Shown in pieces: positions 1 through 6,480 of a stretch of 64,000 bases of DNA. Under the pieces are notes generated by a model that did not search any database, was not told where the DNA came from, and saw only the letters and a list, made by a program, of their open reading frames with translations. Both the position numbers and the translations under genes were made by a program. This stretch comes from Bacteroidota bacterium (GTDB lineage: Bacteria > Bacteroidota > Bacteroidia > Cytophagales > Cyclobacteriaceae). The stretch is from contig JAEYWY010000025.1 of assembly GCA_023428695.1 (NCBI GenBank), forward strand, positions 1-64,000, given 5' to 3'. The first letter of the stretch is position 1. Each line of letters opens with the position of its first letter.

Positions 1-70
1 TGTACTCCGGCCAATATAGTACCTGTACAGCTTCGCTGAATAAAGGATATAAACGAAATAATGCATAACG

Positions 71-103
71 GAAAAAGCCGCCGGAATGTACCAGCGGCTT
101 TTG
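71..103 (-). terminator. Rho-independent terminator of tRNA-Asn
   Basis: Reading the minus strand just past the tRNA 3' end, AGCCGC pairs with GCGGCT and is followed by a run of five T. It lies one base beyond the tRNA discriminator, so it should end the tRNA transcript. Confidence 0.8.
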
Positions 104-177
104 CTCCTCCTCTAGGGCTTGAACCTAGGACCCCCTGATTAACAGTCAGGTGCTCTAACCAGCTGAGCTAAGGAGGA
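104..177 (-). tRNA. tRNA-Asn (GTT)
   Basis: The minus strand folds as a complete cloverleaf. The acceptor TCCTCCT (177-171) pairs perfectly with AGGAGGA (111-105), with G at 104 as discriminator. The anticodon arm CTGACTGTTAATCAG gives anticodon GTT, and the T loop reads TTCAAGC. CCA is not encoded. Confidence 0.96.
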
Positions 178-304
178 ATGCTCGTTTTTGGGAGTGCAAT
201 AATAAGGGGTTGCCGGGTAAATTTCCAAGGTTGCCCCGCTTTTTTCGCAAAAAAGTCCCTCCTGTGCAGTTAACGCAAACTCTTGCAACATCGTGCGTGA
301 AACC

Positions 305-334
305 TTGTAAAACCCGTTCCGTTGATTAACTTTG
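305..334 (+). promoter_or_regulatory. Bacteroidota-type promoter of the creD operon
   Basis: TTG at 305-307 and TAACTTTG at 327-334 are 19 bp apart, matching the Bacteroidota -33/-7 form (TTTG and TAnnTTTG). The predicted transcript starts near 341, about 11 bases before the ATG at 352. This favours that ATG over an upstream in-frame codon at 322, which overlaps the promoter. Confidence 0.7.
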
Positions 335-350
335 TAACTCAAAGTACTTT
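328..350 (+). promoter_or_regulatory. Operator copy 1 (AACTTTG-N6-AAAGTACTTT)
   Basis: The 10-bp perfect palindrome AAAGTACTTT (341-350) sits on the expected transcription start, one base before the ATG. The 23-bp block that includes the -7 element recurs at 1288-1310 with 19 identical positions. It is probably bound by the winged-helix protein encoded two genes downstream; that is inference. Confidence 0.55.
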
Positions 351-351
351 C

Positions 352-975
352 ATGAAAGACGTCAAGGAATACGAAAAGGACCTTGCCTCCATCCGGAATA
401 TCATGGAGCGGACGGCAAAGTTCATCTCCCTCAGCGGGTTGTCAGGCGTACTTGCAGGCGTATATGCCCTTGGAGGCGCAACCGCGGCATATTTCGTCGT
501 CCAGTACCCGATCTCCCCTTTCGACTATCGGGTCTTTTCCGCTTCTTCGCCAGACACGCTTTGGAAACTGATCGCCATCGCGACAGTCGTCTTGATCTTG
601 TCTGTCGGAACCGGCCTGATGCTGAGCAACAAAAAAGCGGTAAAACACGGCCTCAAATTCTGGGGCGGTCCTACCAAAAAGCTCATCATTAACCTGATGA
701 TCCCGCTGGCAACCGGAGGACTCTTCATCCTGATCATGCTCGGCAGCGGTCACTATGGTCTTGCAGCTCCGGCAAGTCTCATCTTTTATGGTCTGGCCCT
801 GATCAACGCGAGCAGCAACACGTTTGATGAAATTCGATACCTCGGCTTTTCAGAAATCGTTGTGGGGCTCGTATGTGCGGCGCTTCCAGGTTACGGACTC
901 GCGTTCTGGGCCCTCGGTTTTGGCGTGCTGCACATTTTCTACGGTGCCATCATGTACAACAAATACGATAAGTGA
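352..975 (+). CDS. Small polytopic membrane protein of the creD operon
   Basis: A 207-residue protein with a charged N-terminus (about residues 1-22) and five or six hydrophobic helices running to the C-terminus. I do not recognise a named family. It is the first gene of a tight operon: its TGA overlaps the GTG of the winged-helix regulator (GTGA at 972-975), and creD follows two genes later. The start at 352 was chosen because the -7 element lies at 327-334, so a codon at 322 could not be on the mRNA. A membrane protein next to a DNA-binding regulator and CreD suggests a role in cell-envelope sensing or homeostasis, but the sequence shows no catalytic motif. Confidence 0.85.
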   Translation: MKDVKEYEKDLASIRNIMERTAKFISLSGLSGVLAGVYALGGATAAYFVVQYPISPFDYRVFSASSPDTLWKLIAIATVVLILSVGTGLMLSNKKAVKHGLKFWGGPTKKLIINLMIPLATGGLFILIMLGSGHYGLAAPASLIFYGLALINASSNTFDEIRYLGFSEIVVGLVCAALPGYGLAFWALGFGVLHIFYGAIMYNKYDK

Positions 976-1271
976 AAAATCCGTTTGACAGTCTGGACAA
1001 AATCCTGGAGCACCGCGTGCGACTACAGATCATGTCTGTGCTCGTAACTGAGGAAGCACTGGATTTCTCCGGATTGAAAGAAATGCTAAACGTTACCGAT
1101 GGAAATCTTGCCTCACACATCAAAGCACTTGAAAAGGAAAAGTATGTTTCCGTTATCAAGACATTTATCGATCGAAAACCGAATACACGCTACAAGATCA
1201 CCGAAAAAGGCAAAAACGCTTTTCGTAAACACCTTGACGCACTTGAACAGGTTATCCGTCAACAGAAATAA
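972..1271 (+). CDS. Winged-helix transcriptional regulator, translationally coupled
   Basis: A 99-residue single-domain winged-helix protein (MarR/PadR-like, the short HTH_34 type). Residues of about 13-90 hold the helix-turn-helix (TDGNLASHIKALEKEKYV) and a wing ending in TRYKITEKGKNAF. It starts with GTG, which overlaps the stop codon of the preceding gene by sharing TGA, so translation is likely coupled. Short regulators of this form are common beside creD in Bacteroidota. The AAAGTACTTT palindromes before the operon and after this gene (1301-1310) are the obvious candidate sites. There is no sensor domain, so its signal may come through the adjacent membrane protein. Confidence 0.88.
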   Translation: MKNPFDSLDKILEHRVRLQIMSVLVTEEALDFSGLKEMLNVTDGNLASHIKALEKEKYVSVIKTFIDRKPNTRYKITEKGKNAFRKHLDALEQVIRQQK

Positions 1272-1284
1272 AAAATTTTTCCTT

Positions 1285-1614
1285 ATGAACTTTGCATTTG
1301 AAAGTACTTTTAAATTTATCCTAAAATCCATCACCCGACTCTCCCTGCAGGTCAGGCTTGCACTGCTCATGATTGGTTTCAACATAACCCTTGCCATATG
1401 CGCCGTCTACATTTATTTAAGCAATGCAATTCTCCCGGCAACGATCGGTTCCAGATACTACGGCCATTGCTACGTAGCAACGCTTAAAGTATTTGCCATC
1501 GTCCTGATCATCACAGGAGGTTATGCACTGCTTGTACTCTTAAATCACTTCATCCTGTTGCCCGGACTGCGGCGTTACAGTTCGCTCCGGATAAGATCAT
1601 CACTCAAACAATAA
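1285..1614 (+). CDS. Small two-helix membrane protein before creD
   Basis: A protein of 109 residues if it starts at ATG 1285, or 81 residues if at ATG 1369. It has two hydrophobic helices (MIGFNITLAICAVYIYL and a second ending in LLNHFIL) and a basic tail; I recognise no family. The start is doubtful. A second copy of the operon operator and -7-like block (1288-1310) lies over the first codons, and a transcript from it would begin near 1301, leaving ATG 1369 as the first in-frame start. Readthrough from upstream could use 1285. Its stop is 4 bases before creD, so the two are probably co-translated. The role is unknown; position suggests a CreD partner. Confidence 0.55.
   Translation: MNFAFESTFKFILKSITRLSLQVRLALLMIGFNITLAICAVYIYLSNAILPATIGSRYYGHCYVATLKVFAIVLIITGGYALLVLLNHFILLPGLRRYSSLRIRSSLKQ
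1288..1310 (+). promoter_or_regulatory. Operator copy 2 inside the creD operon
   Basis: A 23-bp block with 19 of 23 bases identical to 328-350, including AACTTTG and the perfect palindrome AAAGTACTTT at the same spacing. The -7-like octamer GAACTTTG differs from TAnnTTTG at one position. It probably gives an internal promoter for the small membrane gene and creD, under the same regulator as the operon promoter. Confidence 0.5.
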
Positions 1615-1618
1615 CACT

Positions 1619-3037
1619 ATGGAAACACCATCCTCCAATCCGCTTTCGCTCCTGGAACGGTTTAATACCTGGATTCAGGAGTCTATCATGATAAAGCTGT
1701 TTTCAATCGGCTTCCTCGTCCTCATTCTGCTGCTCCCGGCGTCGTGGATTTCAGAATTAATCTATGAACGCCAATCACGCGCATCGGAAGTCCTGAATGA
1801 GGTTTCACAAAAATGGTCAGAAGCCCAAACGATATCCGGTCCCATACTCGTAATACCGTATAAGCGACAAGACGTGATCGATCGGGGTAAGGACGGAGTT
1901 GAAATCAGGGAATCTGGCGAAAAAGCCTTTTTCCTTCCCGAAGAGCTCAGCATCACCGGAAAGGTTGATCCGATGCTGCTTCACCGCGGAATTTTTGACG
2001 TGCCTGTTTACAAGAGTCAGCTCGAAGTGAATTCCGCATTCAAAAAGCCAGACTTTGAAAAACTTAACATCGCCGCGGAGATGGTGCAATGGAAAGAGGC
2101 ATACCTTGCATTTGGGCTCACCGACCTGCGCGGAATCAGTGATACATTCGTGCTTACGGTAGATGGTCAACGTCTCGAGCCGGAGCCCTCAAACAACGTA
2201 GGGGTTACTGCAACAAGCAGTACAGAAGATTTGTTCGCAAACCACAACCGCGGAGAATATCCGACGACGACAGGAATCACGACAAAAATGAACTGGCAGG
2301 GCGCCGATGATTTCAGGGGCGATGTAAAACTCGCATTCAATCTGAAAGGAAGTCAGCGACTTGATTTTGTTCCAGTCGGAAAAACAACGCACGTAGCTCT
2401 GTCGGGGCCTTGGGCAGATCCGAGTTTCGATGGTGAATTCTTGCCGGCGGAGCGCAACATCACTAAGGAAGGGTTCACCGCGGAATGGAGAGTACTTCAT
2501 TTTAACAGACCTTTCGCACAACAATGGAAGAATGAAAATCCGACGCTTAAAGGAAGTGGCGTGAAGTTGCTTATTCCGGTCGATCACTACCAGAAAAGCA
2601 TTCGCACCGCGAAGTATAGCGTGCTCGTTATTCTCCTGACGTTCCTTGCCATGCTGATGGTTGAAATCACGCAGAAGGTCCGCATCCACCCCTTCCAGTA
2701 CATTCTGGTTGGCGCCGCGCTCATCATTTATTACACGCTACTACTCAGCTTCAGCGAGCATTTGGGATACAACATAGCGTACTTGATAGCATCAGCGGCG
2801 ACGGTTATTCTTATCAGCCTGTATGCAAGTTCCTTCATTCGGCAAACACGTATTGTGTTCGTGTTTTCGGGAATGCTCACAATGTTTTACGGATTCATAT
2901 TCGTAATCATTCTGCAACAAGACTTCTCATTACTACTTGGCAGCGTCGGACTCTTCGTCATCATCAGCGCCGTAATGTATTTGTCACGAAAAATCAATTG
3001 GTACAAGGACAGTCGTGACGCAACGACAATGAGTTGA
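1619..3037 (+). CDS. creD: Cell envelope integrity inner-membrane protein CreD
   Basis: A 472-residue CreD-family protein (E. coli CreD is about 450). It has one N-terminal membrane helix (about residues 24-48), the family segment SGPILVIPY near residue 77, a large periplasmic region to about residue 330, and a bundle of about five C-terminal helices. In E. coli CreD belongs to the CreBC stress regulon and affects envelope integrity and colicin tolerance; its biochemical activity is not established. In Bacteroidota it is usually paired with a short winged-helix regulator rather than CreBC, as seen here. It begins 4 bases after the small membrane gene and is followed by a strong bidirectional hairpin. 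Confidence 0.93.
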   Translation: METPSSNPLSLLERFNTWIQESIMIKLFSIGFLVLILLLPASWISELIYERQSRASEVLNEVSQKWSEAQTISGPILVIPYKRQDVIDRGKDGVEIRESGEKAFFLPEELSITGKVDPMLLHRGIFDVPVYKSQLEVNSAFKKPDFEKLNIAAEMVQWKEAYLAFGLTDLRGISDTFVLTVDGQRLEPEPSNNVGVTATSSTEDLFANHNRGEYPTTTGITTKMNWQGADDFRGDVKLAFNLKGSQRLDFVPVGKTTHVALSGPWADPSFDGEFLPAERNITKEGFTAEWRVLHFNRPFAQQWKNENPTLKGSGVKLLIPVDHYQKSIRTAKYSVLVILLTFLAMLMVEITQKVRIHPFQYILVGAALIIYYTLLLSFSEHLGYNIAYLIASAATVILISLYASSFIRQTRIVFVFSGMLTMFYGFIFVIILQQDFSLLLGSVGLFVIISAVMYLSRKINWYKDSRDATTMS

Positions 3038-3060
3038 CCGGGAACAAGTGGGTGATGATT

Positions 3061-3103
3061 GAGCAGGCAAGGTTAGCAGTGATCAAATCGCTTGCCTGCT
3101 CTT
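3061..3103. terminator. Bidirectional terminator between creD and 3107
   Basis: GAGCAGGCAAG (3061-3071) pairs perfectly with CTTGCCTGCTC (3091-3101), with T-rich sequence after it on the plus strand. It lies between convergent genes and probably serves both. Confidence 0.7.
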
Positions 3104-3106
3104 ATT

Positions 3107-3556
3107 CTAAAGGTATCGCTTGCTTAACATATCACGAACAGTATATCTGCGGATTGTAGCGCCTGCCCGCGATATCGTGAATGTATTCTCCCCCGAGTTG
3201 ATGTGAATACTATCACCAGGTTTGAACCCTCCCGCGGCACCCATGAAGATTTTGATACGATCGTTGTCAAAACGAAGCAGTCGCAATCGCTTGTATGCCT
3301 TCAGATGCGTGTCGAGACTATCTTCACGCGAGGCGTTCAATCTTCCCGACGTCAGCGAGCACAAAAGGAAACCCGTACCTCTTTCGTTATACGTTTCGAT
3401 GCTGTCGACACGGACGGAGAAGTCATAATCAAGAGAAGCGGTGTACCAGTCAATTTCATCGTTGTAACCCGCATACTGTTTGTACACGAGACTGAGAGCA
3501 AGCACGGCGACAACGGTCGCGCCAATGAGAATAGGTCGGTTTATGGGAGAAGGCAT
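3107..3556 (-). CDS. Hypothetical single-pass membrane-anchored protein
   Basis: A 149-residue protein of unknown family. One N-terminal membrane helix (PILIGATVVAVLALSLVY) is followed by a soluble domain of mixed alpha/beta character, so most of it should lie in the periplasm. The reading frame stays open upstream to 3715, but those residues (rich in NP and IP) simply translate the AATCC-type repeat flanking the next gene. The ATG at 3556 gives a clean membrane anchor and has an AAATATTTG -7-like element about 15 bases upstream. No catalytic motif or paralogue is visible in the window. Confidence 0.6.
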   Translation of the reverse strand: MPSPINRPILIGATVVAVLALSLVYKQYAGYNDEIDWYTASLDYDFSVRVDSIETYNERGTGFLLCSLTSGRLNASREDSLDTHLKAYKRLRLLRFDNDRIKIFMGAAGGFKPGDSIHINSGENTFTISRAGATIRRYTVRDMLSKRYL

Positions 3557-3650
3557 GAAGTCGTTTGGTGCAAATATTTGACCAGAGTAATGCATTACTC
3601 CAGGAAAATGTGCACTACCAGGTTTTGCGCGACTACCAGGAATTTGAACC

Positions 3651-3707
3651 GGGATTTGAGGATTGGGATTTTGAAGGATCGGGATTTTGAACGATTGACT
3701 GGATTTG
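3651..3707 (-). repeat. AATCC-type repeat, left arm, inverted relative to the right arm
   Basis: On the plus strand this is a run of GGGATTT / GATTGGGATTTTG units. Its reverse complement contains AATCCCGATCCTTCAAAATCC, close to AATCCCGATAATCCTTCTAA in the array at 4139-4213. The two arrays therefore form an imperfect inverted pair around the GxxExxY gene. Confidence 0.6.
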
Positions 3708-3747
3708 TCATTCATTATTGAGTAAATTCAATCTTTAACCGTTGTGT

Positions 3748-4191
3748 ATGAATCTAAAGTATTCGGATATCACCGAGAAGGTTATCGGTGCGTGCATGAA
3801 AATCCATCGACGTTTAGGGAATGGCTTTCAGGAGGTTATCTATCAGCGCTGTCTCGAGATTGAGTTAAAGGCACTTGGTCTGGAGTTTGAACGGGAAAAG
3901 AAACAGAACATTCATTACGAAAACATGTGCGTCGGTAGGCGGCGCGTTGATTTCCTGATTGAAGAAAAGATTCTGATCGAGTTGAAAGCGCGGGTTAAGC
4001 TGGATGACGTTCATATCGCTCAGGCAATCAATTACATCGCAGCATTCAATCTCGAGGTTGGACTGTTAATCAATTTCGGCGCCCCATCCCTTGAATACCG
4101 GCGTCTGCATAAGCGTTTTCTACCTCCTCAAAGGATGGCCAATCCCAATAGTCCCAATCCCGATAATCCTTCTAATCCAAAATCTCACTAA
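3748..4191 (+). CDS. GxxExxY protein (PD-(D/E)XK nuclease-fold family)
   Basis: A 147-residue member of the GxxExxY family (TIGR04256 / PDDEXK_3). It has the name-giving motif GFQEVIYQ near residue 27 and a PD-(D/E)XK-like core, VDFLIEEKILIELKA, in which D, E and K are all present. The molecular role of the family is not established. ATG 3748 is preferred over a TTG two codons upstream. The last 22 or so residues (rich in NP pairs) are a translation of the flanking AATCC repeat, and the stop codon lies inside that repeat, so the gene has effectively run into its own border. With an inverted copy of the repeat upstream, the whole resembles a small cassette. Confidence 0.85.
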   Translation: MNLKYSDITEKVIGACMKIHRRLGNGFQEVIYQRCLEIELKALGLEFEREKKQNIHYENMCVGRRRVDFLIEEKILIELKARVKLDDVHIAQAINYIAAFNLEVGLLINFGAPSLEYRRLHKRFLPPQRMANPNSPNPDNPSNPKSH

Positions 4192-4213
4192 TCCTTTAAT
4201 CCATAAATCCCAG
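4139..4213 (+). repeat. AATCC-type repeat, right arm
   Basis: A degenerate array of AATCCC / AATCCT units that begins within the last codons of the GxxExxY gene and ends AATCCCAG. Two other sites in the window (8606-8639 and 31509-31571) share its units and the same AATCCCAG end. The array at 3651-3707 is in inverted orientation. Confidence 0.6.
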
Positions 4214-4358
4214 ATCAAACCCTTCTCCTTGCAGAAAACAAAAAGCCCTTCGCAAAATGACCGGATTAGATTACACGCTTTGGGGAAACGCGGATAATCA
4301 TTAATATTGCAGCCCATTTGAGGAGCTATCGGTCGTGATTGTGTCTTAAATGAAGGTT

Positions 4359-4433
4359 CGGGGTGTAGCGCAGCCCGGTTAGCGCACCACGTTAGGGACG
4401 TGGGGGTCGGAAGTTCGAATCTTCTCACCCCGA
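4359..4433 (+). tRNA. tRNA-Pro (AGG)
   Basis: A complete cloverleaf: acceptor CGGGGTG (4359-4365) pairs perfectly with CACCCCG (4426-4432), discriminator A. The D stem is GCGC/GCGC, the anticodon stem CCACG/CGTGG, and the anticodon loop TTAGGGA gives anticodon AGG (4394-4396). The body closely follows bacterial tRNA-Pro (CGG...AGCGCAGCC..GGTTAGCGC). An A at position 34 is uncommon in bacteria outside tRNA-Arg(ACG). CCA is not encoded. Confidence 0.93.
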
Positions 4434-4440
4434 CAAGACA

Positions 4441-4467
4441 AAGCCCGCCAGCAGGCGGGCTTTTTTA
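4441..4467 (+). terminator. Rho-independent terminator of tRNA-Pro
   Basis: AAGCCCGCC pairs with GGCGGGCTT around a 4-base loop and is followed by TTTTT. It lies 8 bases past the tRNA 3' end. Confidence 0.9.
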
Positions 4468-4557
4468 TTGCCGTATATGCATTTCCTTGCTTGTATCGCC
4501 GAGAATAACACTGCCGAGATCAGCTGTTAATGATTTATTCGGAGGGTGCATGTATCC

Positions 4558-5202
4558 CTACTTCTTCTTATCCTTCTTCAACGAATTGAAGAATTTCACC
4601 CAATTGAACGGGTTCAGGAAAGGGTTCGAAACCGGCTGGAAACGGTCTGTGGAGGAGTTCGCCCATTGACTCAGATAATATCGCTGATTCTGAGGACCAT
4701 CCATCGGAGTGGTCTTTAGCATGAGGGCGAGCAGTTCCTGGTTCAGATTCTTATTGTCGATGCCGTTATCCATCGGAATATTCATCGCAAGAACAGCTTC
4801 CTTGAATACTTCTTCAGTTGGAAAATCTAATATGACCAATTCCCTCAGCATCGTGGCGTCAGTGACCATAGTTATGACAATGGTCTGATATTCAGGAGCA
4901 TTATCCGGCACGATAAAGTGCTGGCGGTGGTAGCCTACGCTACTTACAACAATGCTGTCACCAACAAGTACCGGAAGGGAAAAGAATCCAACGTGGTTTG
5001 TGGTCGTTCCGCGACCTGCCTTGGGAACGTAAACGTGGACCCCGGGAAGCCCTGAAACGCTTGTGCTGTCGTCGCCAATAATAACACCGGAAAGCTGGAT
5101 TACCCGCTTTTTCTGCTGTTGTCCGAATGCGCTATTGGAGAAACCTGCAGCCAGTAGAACCACTGCCACTATCCATATCCAACGCTTAGAAGATTCGCCC
5201 AC
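4558..5202 (-). CDS. Secreted carboxypeptidase-like regulatory-domain protein
   Basis: A 214-residue exported protein. A signal peptide (RWIWIVAVVLLAAGFSNSAFG) is followed by a CarboxypepD_reg-like beta-sandwich (about residues 35-115: GVIIGDDSTSVSGLPGVHVYV, GFFSLPVLVGDSIVVSSVGY), as found at the N-termini of Bacteroidota outer-membrane receptors. A helical C-terminal half follows, with a basic lysine-rich tail. I chose GTG 5202 because the -7 element TATATTTG (5231-5224) predicts a transcript start near 5217; the longer frame to 5319 would overlap the divergent gene and its promoter. The function is unknown; the stand-alone domain probably works at the periplasmic face of the envelope. Confidence 0.75.
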   Translation of the reverse strand: MGESSKRWIWIVAVVLLAAGFSNSAFGQQQKKRVIQLSGVIIGDDSTSVSGLPGVHVYVPKAGRGTTTNHVGFFSLPVLVGDSIVVSSVGYHRQHFIVPDNAPEYQTIVITMVTDATMLRELVILDFPTEEVFKEAVLAMNIPMDNGIDNKNLNQELLALMLKTTPMDGPQNQRYYLSQWANSSTDRFQPVSNPFLNPFNWVKFFNSLKKDKKK

Positions 5203-5223
5203 TGCTGCTGTTTTGAACTTTTT

Positions 5224-5231
5224 CAAATATA
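5224..5231 (-). promoter_or_regulatory. -7 element TATATTTG of the gene at 4558-5202
   Basis: An exact match to TAnnTTTG on the minus strand, with TTAG about 19 bp upstream as a weak -33 element. It places the transcript start about 15 bases before GTG 5202. Confidence 0.6.
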
Positions 5232-5262
5232 GCCATAACCCCCGGAAGTGCCTAATGTTGTG

Positions 5263-5270
5263 TACCTTTG
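5263..5270 (+). promoter_or_regulatory. -7 element TACCTTTG of the ArsR-type gene
   Basis: An exact TAnnTTTG match, 24 bases before ATG 5294, divergent from the element at 5224-5231 in the same short intergenic region. An ArsR-type repressor could act on both promoters from here. Confidence 0.6.
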
Positions 5271-5293
5271 CCCTTCCTTCTGAAGGATGACCG

Positions 5294-5740
5294 ATGCGCC
5301 TCAAAAGTTTCAATCTCACCCTCGGTTCCCAGATTTTTAAGGCTTGCGCCGATGAATCGCGGATCCGGATCCTGCACCTGATTTACATGAACGGCGACAT
5401 GTGCATATCCGATATTGAGCGCATCCTCGACTTCACTCAAGCCAAAACATCAAGACACCTGATTTACCTGAAAAATTCCGGTATCCTCAGTTTTCGAAGG
5501 TATAACCACTTTGTCTTTTATCAGATAAAGGACGAGGTCGCGGAAATTATTAATCAGATTTTTCAGTTTCTCAGGAAAGACCAGCAATTGCAGCGCGACC
5601 AGCAGGTGTATGAAACGCTCTTTTCGAACCGTGAACTTGCCGTGAACAAAATTCCCGATTTTCAATTCCGAACGACAACTCCTTCAGGTGGCCGGTCGCG
5701 GCTGAGTGAAATAAAAACGAATCATAAGAATGAACAGTAA
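5294..5740 (+). CDS. ArsR/SmtB-family winged-helix regulator
   Basis: A 148-residue winged-helix protein with the ArsR fold: KACADESRIRILHLIYMNGDMCISDIERIL, recognition helix QAKTSRHLIYLKNSGIL (about residues 50-66) and a wing near residues 67-80. The MCISDI segment sits where metal-sensing members carry the ELCVCDL motif, but it has only one cysteine, so metal sensing by that site is doubtful. The C-terminal tail (about 50 residues) is longer than usual. Its stop overlaps the start of the HAD gene by 11 bp, so the two are co-transcribed. Confidence 0.87.
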   Translation: MRLKSFNLTLGSQIFKACADESRIRILHLIYMNGDMCISDIERILDFTQAKTSRHLIYLKNSGILSFRRYNHFVFYQIKDEVAEIINQIFQFLRKDQQLQRDQQVYETLFSNRELAVNKIPDFQFRTTTPSGGRSRLSEIKTNHKNEQ

Positions 5741-6425
5741 GTACAAATGCGTGTTGTTTGATCTGGACCATACGTTGTGGGATTATGAGATGAACTCGCG
5801 CGATACACTCTCCGAACTTTACGAACAATATGGACTTGCGTCACGCGGCATTGAAAACGAAGCGTTCGCCAATCAATTCCGCGATGTAAACAATGCACTT
5901 TGGGAATTGTACGACAAGGGTTTGATTGACAGCGAAGTCATCCGCAAAGAACGGTTTGGACGCATACTTGCTGCGTTTGACGTTAACGACGAAAAACTTT
6001 GCGCAGAACTTTCTCACGATTATTTGTGGGCTTGTCCGCGTAAATGCAACCTGATCCCGGATGCTCTCGATACGCTTGACTATCTCTCCGGAAAGTACAC
6101 ACTTGCAGTTGTTACAAATGGATTCGAAGAAATCCAGCACATGAAACTCGCCTCGGGCAAGATGACGCACTACTTTGATCACATCATCACGTCACAAAAG
6201 GCCGGCTACAAAAAACCTGCTAAAGAAATTTTTGAATACGCGCTGAACGCCAACGGAGTGAATTGCCATGAGGCGATCATGATTGGCGACAATCCCGTTA
6301 CGGACATGGGCGGCGCGCGTAACGCCTGCATCGATGCCGTGTTTTTCAACCCGGCATCGCTCTCGTGTGAAGTCCATGTTCATTATGAAATCCGGGCGCT
6401 CTCTGAACTTCGCGAGTTTCTATAA
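5730..6425 (+). CDS. YjjG-family noncanonical pyrimidine nucleotidase (HAD)
   Basis: A 231-residue HAD-superfamily phosphatase of the YjjG type, which hydrolyses nucleoside monophosphates and clears noncanonical pyrimidine nucleotides. Motif I is FDLDHTLWD (two Asp, residues 9-17), motif II VVTNG (near residue 132), motif III the Lys in KKPAKEIF, and motif IV GDNPVTDMGGA. A helical cap lies between motifs I and II. The length matches the family (about 225-235). It overlaps the ArsR-type gene and is followed by the promoter of the P5C dehydrogenase. Confidence 0.9.
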   Translation: MNSKYKCVLFDLDHTLWDYEMNSRDTLSELYEQYGLASRGIENEAFANQFRDVNNALWELYDKGLIDSEVIRKERFGRILAAFDVNDEKLCAELSHDYLWACPRKCNLIPDALDTLDYLSGKYTLAVVTNGFEEIQHMKLASGKMTHYFDHIITSQKAGYKKPAKEIFEYALNANGVNCHEAIMIGDNPVTDMGGARNACIDAVFFNPASLSCEVHVHYEIRALSELREFL

Positions 6426-6430
6426 ATTGC

Positions 6431-6438
6431 TACATTTG
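6431..6438 (+). promoter_or_regulatory. -7 element TACATTTG of the P5C dehydrogenase gene
   Basis: An exact TAnnTTTG match 42 bases upstream of ATG 6481; no clear -33 TTG is visible. Confidence 0.5.
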
Positions 6439-6480
6439 CCCCCGATAACTCATTTGCGATAACCTAAAACGACCATTACT

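Noticed and set aside
3557..3715. N-terminal extension of the hypothetical protein at 3107
   Set aside because: The residues are a translation of the repeat array; the transcript probably begins just before ATG 3556.
4120..4428. Minus-strand open frame across tRNA-Pro
   Set aside because: It runs through the tRNA gene and the repeat array and has no coding character.
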